From Flavobacterium sp. 245 (lineage in GTDB: Bacteria; Bacteroidota; Bacteroidia; Flavobacteriales; Flavobacteriaceae), in assembly GCF_004362055.1 (NCBI RefSeq), contig NZ_SNXB01000006.1:186001-250000 (forward strand): 64,000 bases of DNA. The letters run 5' to 3'. Of this stretch, positions 42,801 through 51,037 are shown piece by piece; position 1 is the first letter of the stretch, and the number at the start of each line of letters is the position of its first letter. A program made the translations under genes and the position numbers. The notes under the pieces were generated by a model, which saw only the letters and a list, made by a program, of their open reading frames with translations, made no database searches and had not been told where the DNA came from.

Positions 42801-44707
42801 GTGATTCGCTTCTTCAAATGATAAACGAATTGACAATATTTAGACCAAAAAAAATTGACTTATTATGTATAGTTGGAAGGGTAAATGATCATAAACGAGA
42901 ATTTTTTTCGAAAATTAATTCACTTAAATATAATTTGAATAAAGGAAGTGATTTATTTGATGCCCAATACGGCACGGTCGATGTTAACATATATTTTGCT
43001 TCACATTGGCACATCTCAACTTTCTATTTGAATAATTCGCCATATTCAGGTGAGATTTTATGGCTGAAAGAGTTATTAAAAATTCAAAATACACCACTGA
43101 GTATAAAACATATTGCTTCTAGAATTCTAGAGGAAATATCACCAAAAAATTCTATCGATAAAGATTATAAATATTTTCCTAAGAATAGAGAAACGCTTGA
43201 TGTCCCTAAGAAAGATTTAATATTAGTAAGGAACGAGGTGGGAAAAATTATTGGTTATAGATTTTACAAAGAGAGTTTCAAATGGTTTAATGAATTTATT
43301 GCAAAATATGAGTCGAATATCAGATCAATCGATAGAACAAAGGATATCGAGTTACTCTGCATGTCTTTACTTTACGAGCCATATCTTTATGATAAGATTT
43401 CCAATATTCTTCCAGATATAAAAGAGAAGATTGAGGAATTTGTTGATTCAATATTATTTGGGAGTCCGAGAAATAAAAATAAAAAAATTAATATACAGAA
43501 AGACTTATATTATGACTGGTCGCAAAATAGAAAAGATATAATACATCTTTTTTTTATAGTTTATAAAGATGACAAATTAATCCAAAAACTTAATCCAAAA
43601 ATATTCGAAGATCTACTAAATTTTTCAAAAGATACGTTTAAAAAGATAAACCCAATTAATTATTTATTTTACAAGTTTTTAAGACTTTTTCCAATTCATG
43701 TTTCGGAAATATCTAGTAAAAACTCTACAAATATAGTAATGGAGTTTTTTTCGAAAATTATAGAAGAAAATAATTTAGATTTAAAATCTTTGGCAGAAGT
43801 GAAAAGATTTTATTCATACATATCAACATTGCCATCAGGTAAAGACTTTGAGTCGCAAATTCAAAAAATCAAAGACATATATTGGGAAAATGATCAGCCT
43901 AAGTTGCATGATGAACGAGGAGCCTATGGAGTTAATTTTTCGATTACACTAACAAATTTAAGAGAGCTAAGTGATTTGTGTATTCGTAAACAGTCTTTGA
44001 ATAAAGAAAAGATTATCCTAGTTAGAGAAGGTTGGTGGAATATTAAAAACACATTACTAAATCCCTTAATTTCTTTTTTTAGAAGTTTTGAAGATTTTTT
44101 TAAGCCTTATCCTTACATGATTTATTATAATCAGATTGACGGCAAGGAAACATCACTAATTAGCTTATATTCTTTTATTGATGATTTCATTTATAACCTC
44201 GAACAAAAAGGTAATGATATTGATAACTTTAATAAGTCTATTCAGTATTTGGGAATTATAAACGATAAATTGGGAAGTGAGAGTGAAGAATTTAGAGGTT
44301 TATTCAAAAATTCAAAAATCAAGTATAAATCATTTGTTGAAAAATTGCTAGTACAGTTAAATACTTTAAAAAATAGTACGACTGTCGAGAACAACTTAAA
44401 TCTAGAATTTGACATAAATATACCCGAAAAATACATTGATAAAATTGTATTAAAAGAAATAATTGATAACCTGAAATTTTACAGCAATGCTCAAAAGGAA
44501 ATTGTGATTAAATTTACAAATGAAAAAGATTTTGTTGTGATTACAATAGTTAATCATTACACAGATAGAGTAAAGGAATTTTCAAGTAATGAAGGCATAA
44601 ATTGCTTAAAGCAACTATCAGAGAGTCCTTTATTTAATTTTCAATACGACTATAAAGTAAACACCGAGGTAAAAGAATTTTACCAAAAATTAAAATTTAA
44701 ATTATGA
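39899..44707 (+). CDS. Giant GHKL ATPase / double phosphoribosyltransferase-like / GHKL protein
   Basis: This is a 1602-residue protein without membrane segments. Order seen: a STAS-like N-terminus (about 30-75); a GHKL-type ATP-binding domain (N-box-like KELYENFLDHS at 198-208, G1-like LDFGEGIP at 271-278, RYGGLLIARS at 343-352, FPGTFITIYLP near 381-391); two PRTase-type PRPP loops (VCDAISTG at 727-734; LIFDDGSCTGDS at 959-970); a long helical region; and a second, degenerate GHKL-like domain (VLKEIIDNLKFYS at 1517-1529, VVITIVNH). It overlaps the next gene by ATGA. I know no named family with this architecture. A signalling or sensing role coupled to a nucleotide-cleaving effector is inference. 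The gene is extremely AT-rich. Confidence 0.7.
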   Translation: MRIKLQKKFTEKHIDEFINSIYSSIKKDSSENFEFDLSETEWISNQNLLLFSALLKYLYNCKIDFKVYFKKKGISTIELSERTKIQVVQLWEIWEIYSVIGTQDYSNYFDITNNTIKDFKNELISKKKYSEKSKEIYNRFGITPLITLRKINDYKDSDLLEHEINPIYQLNDVIQEKLFTSGFSHPFVNNTLSAIITKELYENFLDHSIKNSFKSDVDLAFMSLALQLNPANSGQSLLESNFKEEEIPETIGFFKNKEKFKNQSFIQFSFLDFGEGIPTTLRDQYINDNQIISDDLFTTIKDYEILKYAFKHNSSRNPILNVGSESNLFIPRGLFDLLTIVKRYGGLLIARSNYGKIIYDFSENKDFEQAFGIFGDESKFFPGTFITIYLPSLDDSAVFDKSAIKPIFNFKTDKVEKINNINIYTLAKKLSSEKSSIYNDLLRLLSNNLLKSGTDNTLNYISFLGCKDERIIKKTIFFLLTDYNINLNNSIVVLHPPPKKNLSEINEEVLNLNKIIKDFKIHPIPFIYLSDANDDVEIEWIGIYEEDDKLKLNQFLLEDVLLPKTDFKDVDNIFGNLHFSDRYGNIDSKIPKSKVILEYYIRYKKIDDILIEDLVIENKCIRQDGLYLCNGNYYQSQFLQLIDLLNSKSDCNEITKLLFQNIKESTDDDLSDANYIAITSSSHKILNSLIRQNLITEEQCLYFDSYITFEKDLKSNEIKENSNYILVCDAISTGNLTRRIESVINKNNSKLFKIAVIANTLDLDFENTKKFAEEFESRIIHLFKFPIKKFRRKEIENKSAFRDVIRINPYTNIPIIFSEDLTIKETILLSNSTFIDYVENDDIHINFKIFNNLIHPYFFNLKKILFAENNKIADGKNSLLNKIFNELLKNKIEVNDKLKIFYPKDSDIKTLKFEKFISKVLNNQSIEIYELERFNTDEGWKFPHTTDFYSNIVENNNILIFDDGSCTGDSLLQMINELTIFRPKKIDLLCIVGRVNDHKREFFSKINSLKYNLNKGSDLFDAQYGTVDVNIYFASHWHISTFYLNNSPYSGEILWLKELLKIQNTPLSIKHIASRILEEISPKNSIDKDYKYFPKNRETLDVPKKDLILVRNEVGKIIGYRFYKESFKWFNEFIAKYESNIRSIDRTKDIELLCMSLLYEPYLYDKISNILPDIKEKIEEFVDSILFGSPRNKNKKINIQKDLYYDWSQNRKDIIHLFFIVYKDDKLIQKLNPKIFEDLLNFSKDTFKKINPINYLFYKFLRLFPIHVSEISSKNSTNIVMEFFSKIIEENNLDLKSLAEVKRFYSYISTLPSGKDFESQIQKIKDIYWENDQPKLHDERGAYGVNFSITLTNLRELSDLCIRKQSLNKEKIILVREGWWNIKNTLLNPLISFFRSFEDFFKPYPYMIYYNQIDGKETSLISLYSFIDDFIYNLEQKGNDIDNFNKSIQYLGIINDKLGSESEEFRGLFKNSKIKYKSFVEKLLVQLNTLKNSTTVENNLNLEFDINIPEKYIDKIVLKEIIDNLKFYSNAQKEIVIKFTNEKDFVVITIVNHYTDRVKEFSSNEGINCLKQLSESPLFNFQYDYKVNTEVKEFYQKLKFKL

Positions 44708-45906
44708 ATTCATTAGATGTAATACTATTTGTTTTTGATGAAGAAGAGCATTATCAAAAAAATCTTAATAATCTTGGAAAAGATTCTTTTAAGAAACCTA
44801 TTAGAATTGATAGCTTAGCTTCTTTTGAAAGAGAATTAAATTTATTGGATAAAGATACTCTCGTGCATCTAGTAGTTCATATTTTTTACTCCGACAATAT
44901 AGTAGGTATACAGCAATTTATATCATCAGGAATCAGGGAAAAATATCCTTTACTTGATACCCGCTTTATATCAGATGGAACAACTTCAATTATTAATGAG
45001 AAAATTTCCGGAAAAGAATTTTCCTCGAACGATAAAGAATATATTGAAAAAAGAATTCAAAAATATTATTCTGTAAGGCCTAGTATTGAATCGGAAGAAG
45101 TAAAAATATCTAAAGTTAAAGACCACTTGAAGATTAAAAATACTCAAAGCGATCAAGATTTTCATGATGTTGATTACGTTATAATTACTGCTTTGGAACA
45201 AGATGAAATGACAAAAGTGTTACCATTAATTCAGACATTGCAAACAATTGAAAATAGTAAACACCTTATTGAATTGGGCTACTTTAAATCAAAACCCGAT
45301 AAAAAAGTTATATACGCTTCTCAAATAAACTCGGGAATGGTGGATGCCGCGATACTCGCTACAGAATTGATTTGCCTATATAAACCAAAGTTTTTAATAA
45401 TGACAGGAGTCATGGGAGGTAAACCTGATGATACAAGAATTGGGGATGTTATTATTAGTAAAAAAGTTTTTACAATCGATAAAGGTAAATTAACAGAAGA
45501 TGAGTTTAAAAGAGAAATTGAATCAGTTTCTACAGAAAGCTCATACACGGTAAAAATAGATAGAATCAAGAGTAAAATTATTGATTTTATAAAGGAGAAA
45601 GATGAAATTTATAACACGCAAGTCAATATCCATTGTGAACCAGTGGCATGTGTGCGGTCGGTGATTGACCGAGAAGGTTTTTTCGAAAGTGATGTTTTAA
45701 CTGTTGATAGAAAAACCATTGGACTAGAAATGGAAGGATATGGTATTGCAAGAGCATGTGAAATTGTTAATGACGGGAAGACCATACCATTAATTATTAA
45801 ATCGGTTATGGACAATACACAAAAAAAGACGGACGGTGCAAAAAAACTTGCTGCTTGGACAAGTGCAAAAGTTCTGGAATATATTATAATGCATGACGTT
45901 ATTTGA
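44704..45906 (+). CDS. Pseudo-receiver plus nucleoside phosphorylase (PNP/MTAN-type) effector
   Basis: This is a 400-residue protein. The first ~120 residues look like a receiver fold (LDVILFVFDEEE at 4-15; strand TLVHLVVHIFYSD near 52-64). His59 falls where the phospho-acceptor Asp would be expected, so it may not be phosphorylated in the usual way. Residues ~155-400 form a phosphorylase-superfamily nucleosidase: VIITALEQDEM at 159-169, GVMGGKPDDTRIGDVIIS, GLEMEGYGIA at 340-349 and the catalytic-type Asp370 in KSVMDNT. This layout is like the receiver-PNP effector DtcC of Detocs, whose PNP domain destroys ATP. It is translationally coupled to the 1602-residue gene. The substrate is unknown. 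Confidence 0.8.
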   Translation: MNSLDVILFVFDEEEHYQKNLNNLGKDSFKKPIRIDSLASFERELNLLDKDTLVHLVVHIFYSDNIVGIQQFISSGIREKYPLLDTRFISDGTTSIINEKISGKEFSSNDKEYIEKRIQKYYSVRPSIESEEVKISKVKDHLKIKNTQSDQDFHDVDYVIITALEQDEMTKVLPLIQTLQTIENSKHLIELGYFKSKPDKKVIYASQINSGMVDAAILATELICLYKPKFLIMTGVMGGKPDDTRIGDVIISKKVFTIDKGKLTEDEFKREIESVSTESSYTVKIDRIKSKIIDFIKEKDEIYNTQVNIHCEPVACVRSVIDREGFFESDVLTVDRKTIGLEMEGYGIARACEIVNDGKTIPLIIKSVMDNTQKKTDGAKKLAAWTSAKVLEYIIMHDVI

Positions 45907-46391
45907 TGAAATGTCAGTTACTGTTTAATTGAAAAAGGAATGATAAGTATGTAAAAAAAGCGATTGTAAGCAAAATTAGCTTTATAACTTTTTATTAGCA
46001 CTTTAGATATCATGTGTTGTAATTTTGACTTCAAATATTATACAAGGGCCTAATAATGATGGGTTACTTTCAAAACTACTTCTTAAGTTGTGAGGGCAAA
46101 AAATATCTTGTTTCCTGAAATAAAACAGTTACTTTGTATCATATTTGTACCATTGTTACATAATATGTTGGTAATCAGTATTGTTATTTTTGAAGAAGTA
46201 AAATAATCCTTCTTTCACAATAATAGAAAACCGGACTAGAAATAGTCCGGTTTTTTTATGAACATTTTTGACGTTTTTACTTGTCGAAACTTGGGAAAGT
46301 GAATCTGCATCAAGTATCCTATCCACAAAATGACATTTGTCATTTCCCGTTCAAAATCTTTTTTGTAATATTACTATATAAATCATTTTGA
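45907..46391. other. Gene-free junction between cargo and core genes
   Basis: No gene is visible in these 485 bp. A terminator lies at 46227-46257. The left part is as AT-rich as the cargo operon. From 46392 onward the genes are housekeeping, so the right edge of the island may be in this stretch. I see no tRNA gene and could not match a direct repeat to the left edge within the window. Confidence 0.4.
46227..46257 (+). terminator. Intrinsic terminator
   Basis: An AAAACCGGACT (46227-46237)/AGTCCGGTTTT stem with a 6-nt loop and T-run lies 320 bp after the nucleosidase stop. Confidence 0.85.
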
Positions 46392-47465
46392 ATGAGAAAG
46401 ATAAAATACAAAAAAGGACGCAAACTGCAACATACTAGTTTAGAGTATACTGGATCTCATAAAGATCATGAATCAGAAATGCAGCTTTTTGTATATAACG
46501 ATGCTGATGTTATCGAATATGAAAAATTCACCGTTTTAGCTTTAAATACTTGCATTGATTACACTAAAAATAATTGGCTGAATATTCATGGATTAAATGA
46601 TATCGAATTAATTAAAACAATCGGTGCACATTTTAAGTTAGATGATTTTTTATTGGCCGATATTTTAAATACAACAAAAAGAACCAAATTAGAAGAACAG
46701 CAAGATGTCTTATTCTTTAATATAAAATCGCTTTTACCTTCTGAATATTCGGACGGTCTTAAAGTTGAGCAGTTGAGTTTTATTTTGAAAGATGGAATTC
46801 TGATTTCATTTCAGGAAAAAAGGAGCGATTTCTTCACTCATATACGCGAGCGTTTACGCACGCATGCGGGAATTGTAAGAACTAAAAAAGTAGATTATTT
46901 ACTGTATTTATTGTTAGACGCAGTAATGGAAAATTTTTACATTACGATAGAAGATGAAGAAGATAATATTGAAGAATTAATTGATCTGACAAAAAAAGGA
47001 GCTGATCCGGTTATTCTGGAAAAGATTGAAAACCACCGCGATAATTTTAATTTTTTAAAACGTTCAATCGTGCCACTTCGAGATTCATTGTATTATTTGA
47101 AAACAATAAAAGATGATGATGAAAATAACGGCCTTATTCAGAAGGAAACATTTAATTTCTTCATAAGGCTTCATCAAAAGAGTTTAGAGCTCTTAGAACA
47201 AATAGAATCAGATATGAGTTCATTAGAAAGTGCTTCTAATTTTTATTTTTCAGAACAAAGCCGAAAAATGAATGAAATTATGAAGACCTTGACTATCATT
47301 TCTGCCATATTTATTCCGCTGACATTTATTGTTGGAGTTTACGGAATGAATTTCGACTACATGCCAGAACTTCGTGCAAAAAACGGCTATTTTATTGTCA
47401 TGGGCATAATGTTTTTATTAGTTGTTGGATTGATAGTATATTTCAAGAAAAGGCGTTGGTTTTAG
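46392..47465 (+). CDS. corA: CorA-family magnesium/cobalt transporter
   Basis: This 357-residue protein has a large cytoplasmic N-terminal funnel domain and two C-terminal membrane helices (about residues 297-318 and 330-350). The diagnostic pore motif YGMNFDYMPE follows the first helix. It forms a pentameric inner-membrane Mg2+/Co2+ channel. It stands as its own transcription unit between the cargo operon and pta, at the beginning of core-genome sequence. Length and motif are standard. Confidence 0.92.
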   Translation: MRKIKYKKGRKLQHTSLEYTGSHKDHESEMQLFVYNDADVIEYEKFTVLALNTCIDYTKNNWLNIHGLNDIELIKTIGAHFKLDDFLLADILNTTKRTKLEEQQDVLFFNIKSLLPSEYSDGLKVEQLSFILKDGILISFQEKRSDFFTHIRERLRTHAGIVRTKKVDYLLYLLLDAVMENFYITIEDEEDNIEELIDLTKKGADPVILEKIENHRDNFNFLKRSIVPLRDSLYYLKTIKDDDENNGLIQKETFNFFIRLHQKSLELLEQIESDMSSLESASNFYFSEQSRKMNEIMKTLTIISAIFIPLTFIVGVYGMNFDYMPELRAKNGYFIVMGIMFLLVVGLIVYFKKRRWF

Positions 47466-47509
47466 CGGTTTTAATTTTATAGAACAATAATAGTTTCAAA
47501 ATATAAATT

Positions 47510-49603
47510 ATGAGTAAAGCGATATACATTGCCACAAGTGATCATAATAGCGGTAAATCAATAATTACCCTTGGTTTAATGAGCATTTTGATAGGCAAAA
47601 CAGCAAAAGTGGGTTATTTTAGACCTATTGTCGAAGATTTTGTAGACGGTGAACAAGACAATCATATTGAAACAGTTTTGTCGCATTTTAATCTCGACAT
47701 TAAGTTTGAAGATGCTTATGCAATCACAAAAAGTAAACTGATAAAGAAAAAAAATAAAGGCAAAATAGGGGAGGTTTTAGATTTAATTATCGAAAAATAT
47801 AAAAAGCTCGAAGAACGTTTTGATTTTGTTCTAGTTGAAGGAACAAGCTTTACTGGTGAAGGAACTTCAATTGAATTAGATTTGAATGTTTTAATCGCAA
47901 AAAACCTCGGAATCCCAACTATAATTATCGGTTCTGGTGTTGGTAAAACCTTAGAAGAGCTTGTTGACAGTTTGTATTTAGTGTATGATTCTTTCAAAGT
48001 GAAAGAAGTTGAGGTTTTGTCGGTTTTTGCCAATAAAGTACAGCCTGAAAACATCAAATTGGTAACGAAAAGTCTTCAGAAAAGTTTGCCACCAAATGTT
48101 TTAGTTAATACAATTCCGCTGATATCAAGTTTAAATAATCCTACAATGCAGGAAATTGTAAATGAGCTTGGTGCCAAAGTTTTGTTTGGTGAAAACTATC
48201 TTAATAACGAAATTGGACATTATAGCGTGGGAGCCATGCAATTGCATAATTATTTAGTTCATTTACATAACAATGCACTGGTTATAACTCCCGGAGATCG
48301 CTCAGATATTATTTTGGGAGCTTTGCAGGCAAATGAATCGGTTAATTATCCAACGATTTCAGGTATCATTTTAACCGGAAATATTGTTCCTGAGGAAAGT
48401 ATTTTAAAGCTTATAGAAGGACTTTCTGCTATTGTTCCAATTATCGCTGTCGATGGCGGAACTTATAATATTACAAACAAAATTGGCTCTATAAAATCTG
48501 AAATTTACGCTAATAACACACACAAAATTGAAACCTCTATCACCACTTTTGAAAAATATGTAGCAATTGAAGCTTTATCTGAAAGAGTGATCACCTTTGT
48601 GCCCGAAGGAATGACGCCAAAAATGTTTCAATACAACATGGTAAAAAGAGCAAAACAGCATCGTAAACATATTGTACTTCCAGAAGGAAATGATGACCGA
48701 ATTATTACTGCAGCGTCAAGATTGCTAGATATGGACGTGGTTGATATTTCTATTATTGGAGATAAAAAACAAATTGAGAGTAAAGTTGCCGAACTTGGAA
48801 TTACGTTTGATTTTTCAAAAGTACAGATTATTAATCCCAAAGAATCAGAGCTTTATGAAGACTATGCCAATACCTATTATGAGCTTAGAAAAGCTAAAAA
48901 TGTGAGTATAACAATGGCAAGAGATTTAATGGAAGATGTTTCCTATTTCGGAACAATGATGGTGTATAAAGGTCACGCAGACGGAATGGTTTCGGGAGCT
49001 GCGCACACTACTCAGCACACAATTTTACCAGCGCTTCAATTCATTAAAACCAAACCTAATTCATCTGTCGTTTCGTCTGTATTTTTTATGTGTTTAGAAG
49101 ACAGAGTTTCTGTTTTTGGTGATTGTGCCATCAATCCAAACCCAACGGCTGAGCAATTGGCAGAAATTGCTATTTCATCTGCAGAGTCAAGTGCAGCTTT
49201 CGGAATTGAACCAAAAATAGCCATGCTTTCCTATTCTTCTGGAGCTTCTGGAAAAGGAGATGAAGTCGATAAAGTAAGGACAGCAACTGAAATTGTAAAA
49301 CAAAAACGTCCCGATTTAAAAATCGAAGGACCAATTCAATATGATGCAGCCGTGGATCGCGCAGTTGGAAAAAGCAAAATGCCAGATTCTGAAGTAGCAG
49401 GGCAGGCAAGTGTGCTCATTTTCCCCGATTTAAATACCGGAAATAATACCTATAAAGCAGTACAAAGAGAAACAGGAGCTTTAGCCATTGGACCAATGTT
49501 GCAAGGTTTAAATAAGCCTGTAAACGATTTGAGCCGCGGTTGTACTGTGGATGATATTATTAATACGGTCGTAATTACAGCAATTCAGGCGCAGGGATTG
49601 TAG
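47510..49603 (+). CDS. pta: Phosphate acetyltransferase
   Basis: This 697-residue long-form Pta has an N-terminal BioD-like P-loop domain (ATSDHNSGKS at residues 8-17), a DRTGG middle domain (about 220-330) and the C-terminal PTA_PTB catalytic domain (about 370-690; KHIVLPEGNDDRIITAAS, YSSGASGKG). It interconverts acetyl-CoA plus phosphate and acetyl phosphate plus CoA. It is followed by ackA after 147 bp, together forming the acetate/acetyl-phosphate pathway. It lies 44 bp downstream of corA, so read-through from corA is possible. Confidence 0.95.
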   Translation: MSKAIYIATSDHNSGKSIITLGLMSILIGKTAKVGYFRPIVEDFVDGEQDNHIETVLSHFNLDIKFEDAYAITKSKLIKKKNKGKIGEVLDLIIEKYKKLEERFDFVLVEGTSFTGEGTSIELDLNVLIAKNLGIPTIIIGSGVGKTLEELVDSLYLVYDSFKVKEVEVLSVFANKVQPENIKLVTKSLQKSLPPNVLVNTIPLISSLNNPTMQEIVNELGAKVLFGENYLNNEIGHYSVGAMQLHNYLVHLHNNALVITPGDRSDIILGALQANESVNYPTISGIILTGNIVPEESILKLIEGLSAIVPIIAVDGGTYNITNKIGSIKSEIYANNTHKIETSITTFEKYVAIEALSERVITFVPEGMTPKMFQYNMVKRAKQHRKHIVLPEGNDDRIITAASRLLDMDVVDISIIGDKKQIESKVAELGITFDFSKVQIINPKESELYEDYANTYYELRKAKNVSITMARDLMEDVSYFGTMMVYKGHADGMVSGAAHTTQHTILPALQFIKTKPNSSVVSSVFFMCLEDRVSVFGDCAINPNPTAEQLAEIAISSAESSAAFGIEPKIAMLSYSSGASGKGDEVDKVRTATEIVKQKRPDLKIEGPIQYDAAVDRAVGKSKMPDSEVAGQASVLIFPDLNTGNNTYKAVQRETGALAIGPMLQGLNKPVNDLSRGCTVDDIINTVVITAIQAQGL

Positions 49604-49638
49604 TTAATTGTAAATTGTTAATTGTGAATTGTAAATTT
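49604..49638. repeat. Five tandem 7-bp units
   Basis: The units are TTAATTG, TAAATTG, TTAATTG, TGAATTG and TAAATTT. They begin directly after the pta stop, in the pta-ackA gap. Confidence 0.85.
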
Positions 49639-49706
49639 ATTCTTTGTCTTGAAAATTGCTTTTATTTTAATCTAAATTCACAATAAAAAATAAGCCTTTA
49701 AAAAAA

Positions 49707-49738
49707 CTCAGAACCTTAGTAACTTAGAATCTTAGCAT
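49707..49738. repeat. Four tandem 8-bp CTTAGNAN units
   Basis: CTCAGAAC, CTTAGTAA, CTTAGAAT and CTTAGCAT lie 13 bp before the ackA start. Short CTTAG-type tandem repeats between genes are a familiar sight in Flavobacterium. They could affect the leader of ackA. Confidence 0.85.
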
Positions 49739-49750
49739 CTATAAAAAAAA

Positions 49751-50935
49751 ATGAAAATACTAATTATAAACTCAGGAAGTTCATCTATTAAATATCAATT
49801 AATGATTATGCCAAAGAACGAAGTAATTTGTTCTGGAATGATTGACAGAATTGGTTTAGAAACTTCAAATGTTACTTTTAAAACATCCTCAAACTCGATT
49901 GAGGAATTACTCCCAATTCCAAATCATAAAGTTGGTTTGCAAAAAGTTGCCAGTATGCTTTTAGATACTGAAAAAGGGGTGATTAAAAGCACTTCCGAAA
50001 TTGCTGCAGTCGGGCATCGTGTGGTGCACGGAGGAAGCGACTTTAGTGATACAGTAAAAATCGACGAGAAAGTAAAACTAAAAATAAAACAGCTTTTTGA
50101 GCTGGCTCCGTTGCACAATCCTGCAAACTTAGAAGGAATTAATGTTGCTGAAGAAATATTTAGTTCGGCGGAACAAATTGCAGTTTTTGATACTGCTTTT
50201 CATCAGTCTATGCCGGAAGTGGCATATAAATATGCAATTCCGAATTATCTTTTGACAGAAAATAAAGTTCGTGTTTACGGTTTTCACGGAACAAGCCACA
50301 AATACGTTTCTGAAAAAGCAATTAAATTTCTAGAAAATCATTCTAAAATAATTACTATTCACTTAGGCAACGGATGCAGTATGGCAGCTGTAAAAGACGG
50401 AAAATGTATTGATACTTCAATGGGATTTTCACCATCAAATGGTTTAATTATGGGTACACGTGCGGGCGACATTGACCAATCAGTAGTTTTTTATATGATA
50501 AAAAATCTTGGATATACTCCTGACGAAGTAAATGCAGTATTGCTAAAACAAAGCGGTATGCTTGGTTTGACTGGTTATAGTGATCTTCGTGATATTGAAT
50601 CAGAGGCGGAAAAAGGAAATAAAGACTGCCAATTAGCTTTATTGATGAATGCTTACCGCATCAAAAAGACTATTGGTGCTTATACGGCAGCGCTGAATGG
50701 TTTAGATGCTATTGTTTTTACGGCCGGAATTGGAGAAAACTCTTCATATATGCGTCAATTGGTTTGTACTGATATGGATTATTTTGGAATTGAAATTGAT
50801 TCTGAAAAAAATCAAATTCGATCTAAGGAAGTAAGAGAAATTAATAAAGCCAATTCAAGAGCTAAAGTTTTGGTTGTTCCAACAGATGAAGAATATGAAA
50901 TTGCAAATCAAGTTTATCAATTGTTAAACAGTTAA
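49751..50935 (+). CDS. ackA: Acetate kinase
   Basis: This 394-residue protein has the acetokinase family signatures: KILIINSGSSSIKYQL at residues 2-17, VYGFHGTSHKYVS near 175-187, TIHLGNGCSMAAV and GIGENS. It transfers phosphate between acetyl phosphate and ADP, making ATP at the end of the Pta-AckA pathway. It follows pta on the same strand and ends in a terminator at 50959. The leader contains tandem repeats. The fold and all motifs are intact. Confidence 0.96.
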   Translation: MKILIINSGSSSIKYQLMIMPKNEVICSGMIDRIGLETSNVTFKTSSNSIEELLPIPNHKVGLQKVASMLLDTEKGVIKSTSEIAAVGHRVVHGGSDFSDTVKIDEKVKLKIKQLFELAPLHNPANLEGINVAEEIFSSAEQIAVFDTAFHQSMPEVAYKYAIPNYLLTENKVRVYGFHGTSHKYVSEKAIKFLENHSKIITIHLGNGCSMAAVKDGKCIDTSMGFSPSNGLIMGTRAGDIDQSVVFYMIKNLGYTPDEVNAVLLKQSGMLGLTGYSDLRDIESEAEKGNKDCQLALLMNAYRIKKTIGAYTAALNGLDAIVFTAGIGENSSYMRQLVCTDMDYFGIEIDSEKNQIRSKEVREINKANSRAKVLVVPTDEEYEIANQVYQLLNS

Positions 50936-50958
50936 GATTTAAGCCGATTTTACATAAC

Positions 50959-50987
50959 AAAGCTTCTCGTTAGAGAGGCTTTTTTTA
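50959..50987 (+). terminator. Terminator of ackA
   Basis: An AAGCTTCTC/GAGAGGCTT stem with a GTTA loop is followed by seven T residues. Confidence 0.85.
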
Positions 50988-51011
50988 CGCCCAAAATTAA
51001 ATATTTGTCAG

Positions 51012-51019
51012 TATCTTTG
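51012..51019 (+). promoter_or_regulatory. -7 element that decides the start of the PUL regulator
   Basis: TATCTTTG matches TANNTTTG. Transcription would begin near 51025, so the upstream TTG at 51005 cannot be the start codon, and TTG at 51038 becomes the likely one. Confidence 0.5.
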
Positions 51020-51037
51020 ACTATAAAACCGAATATC

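Noticed and set aside
38630..45906. Classical Detocs or CBASS
   Set aside because: There is no histidine kinase H-box with the DtcA/DtcB pair and no cyclase. Only the effector-like gene resembles Detocs.
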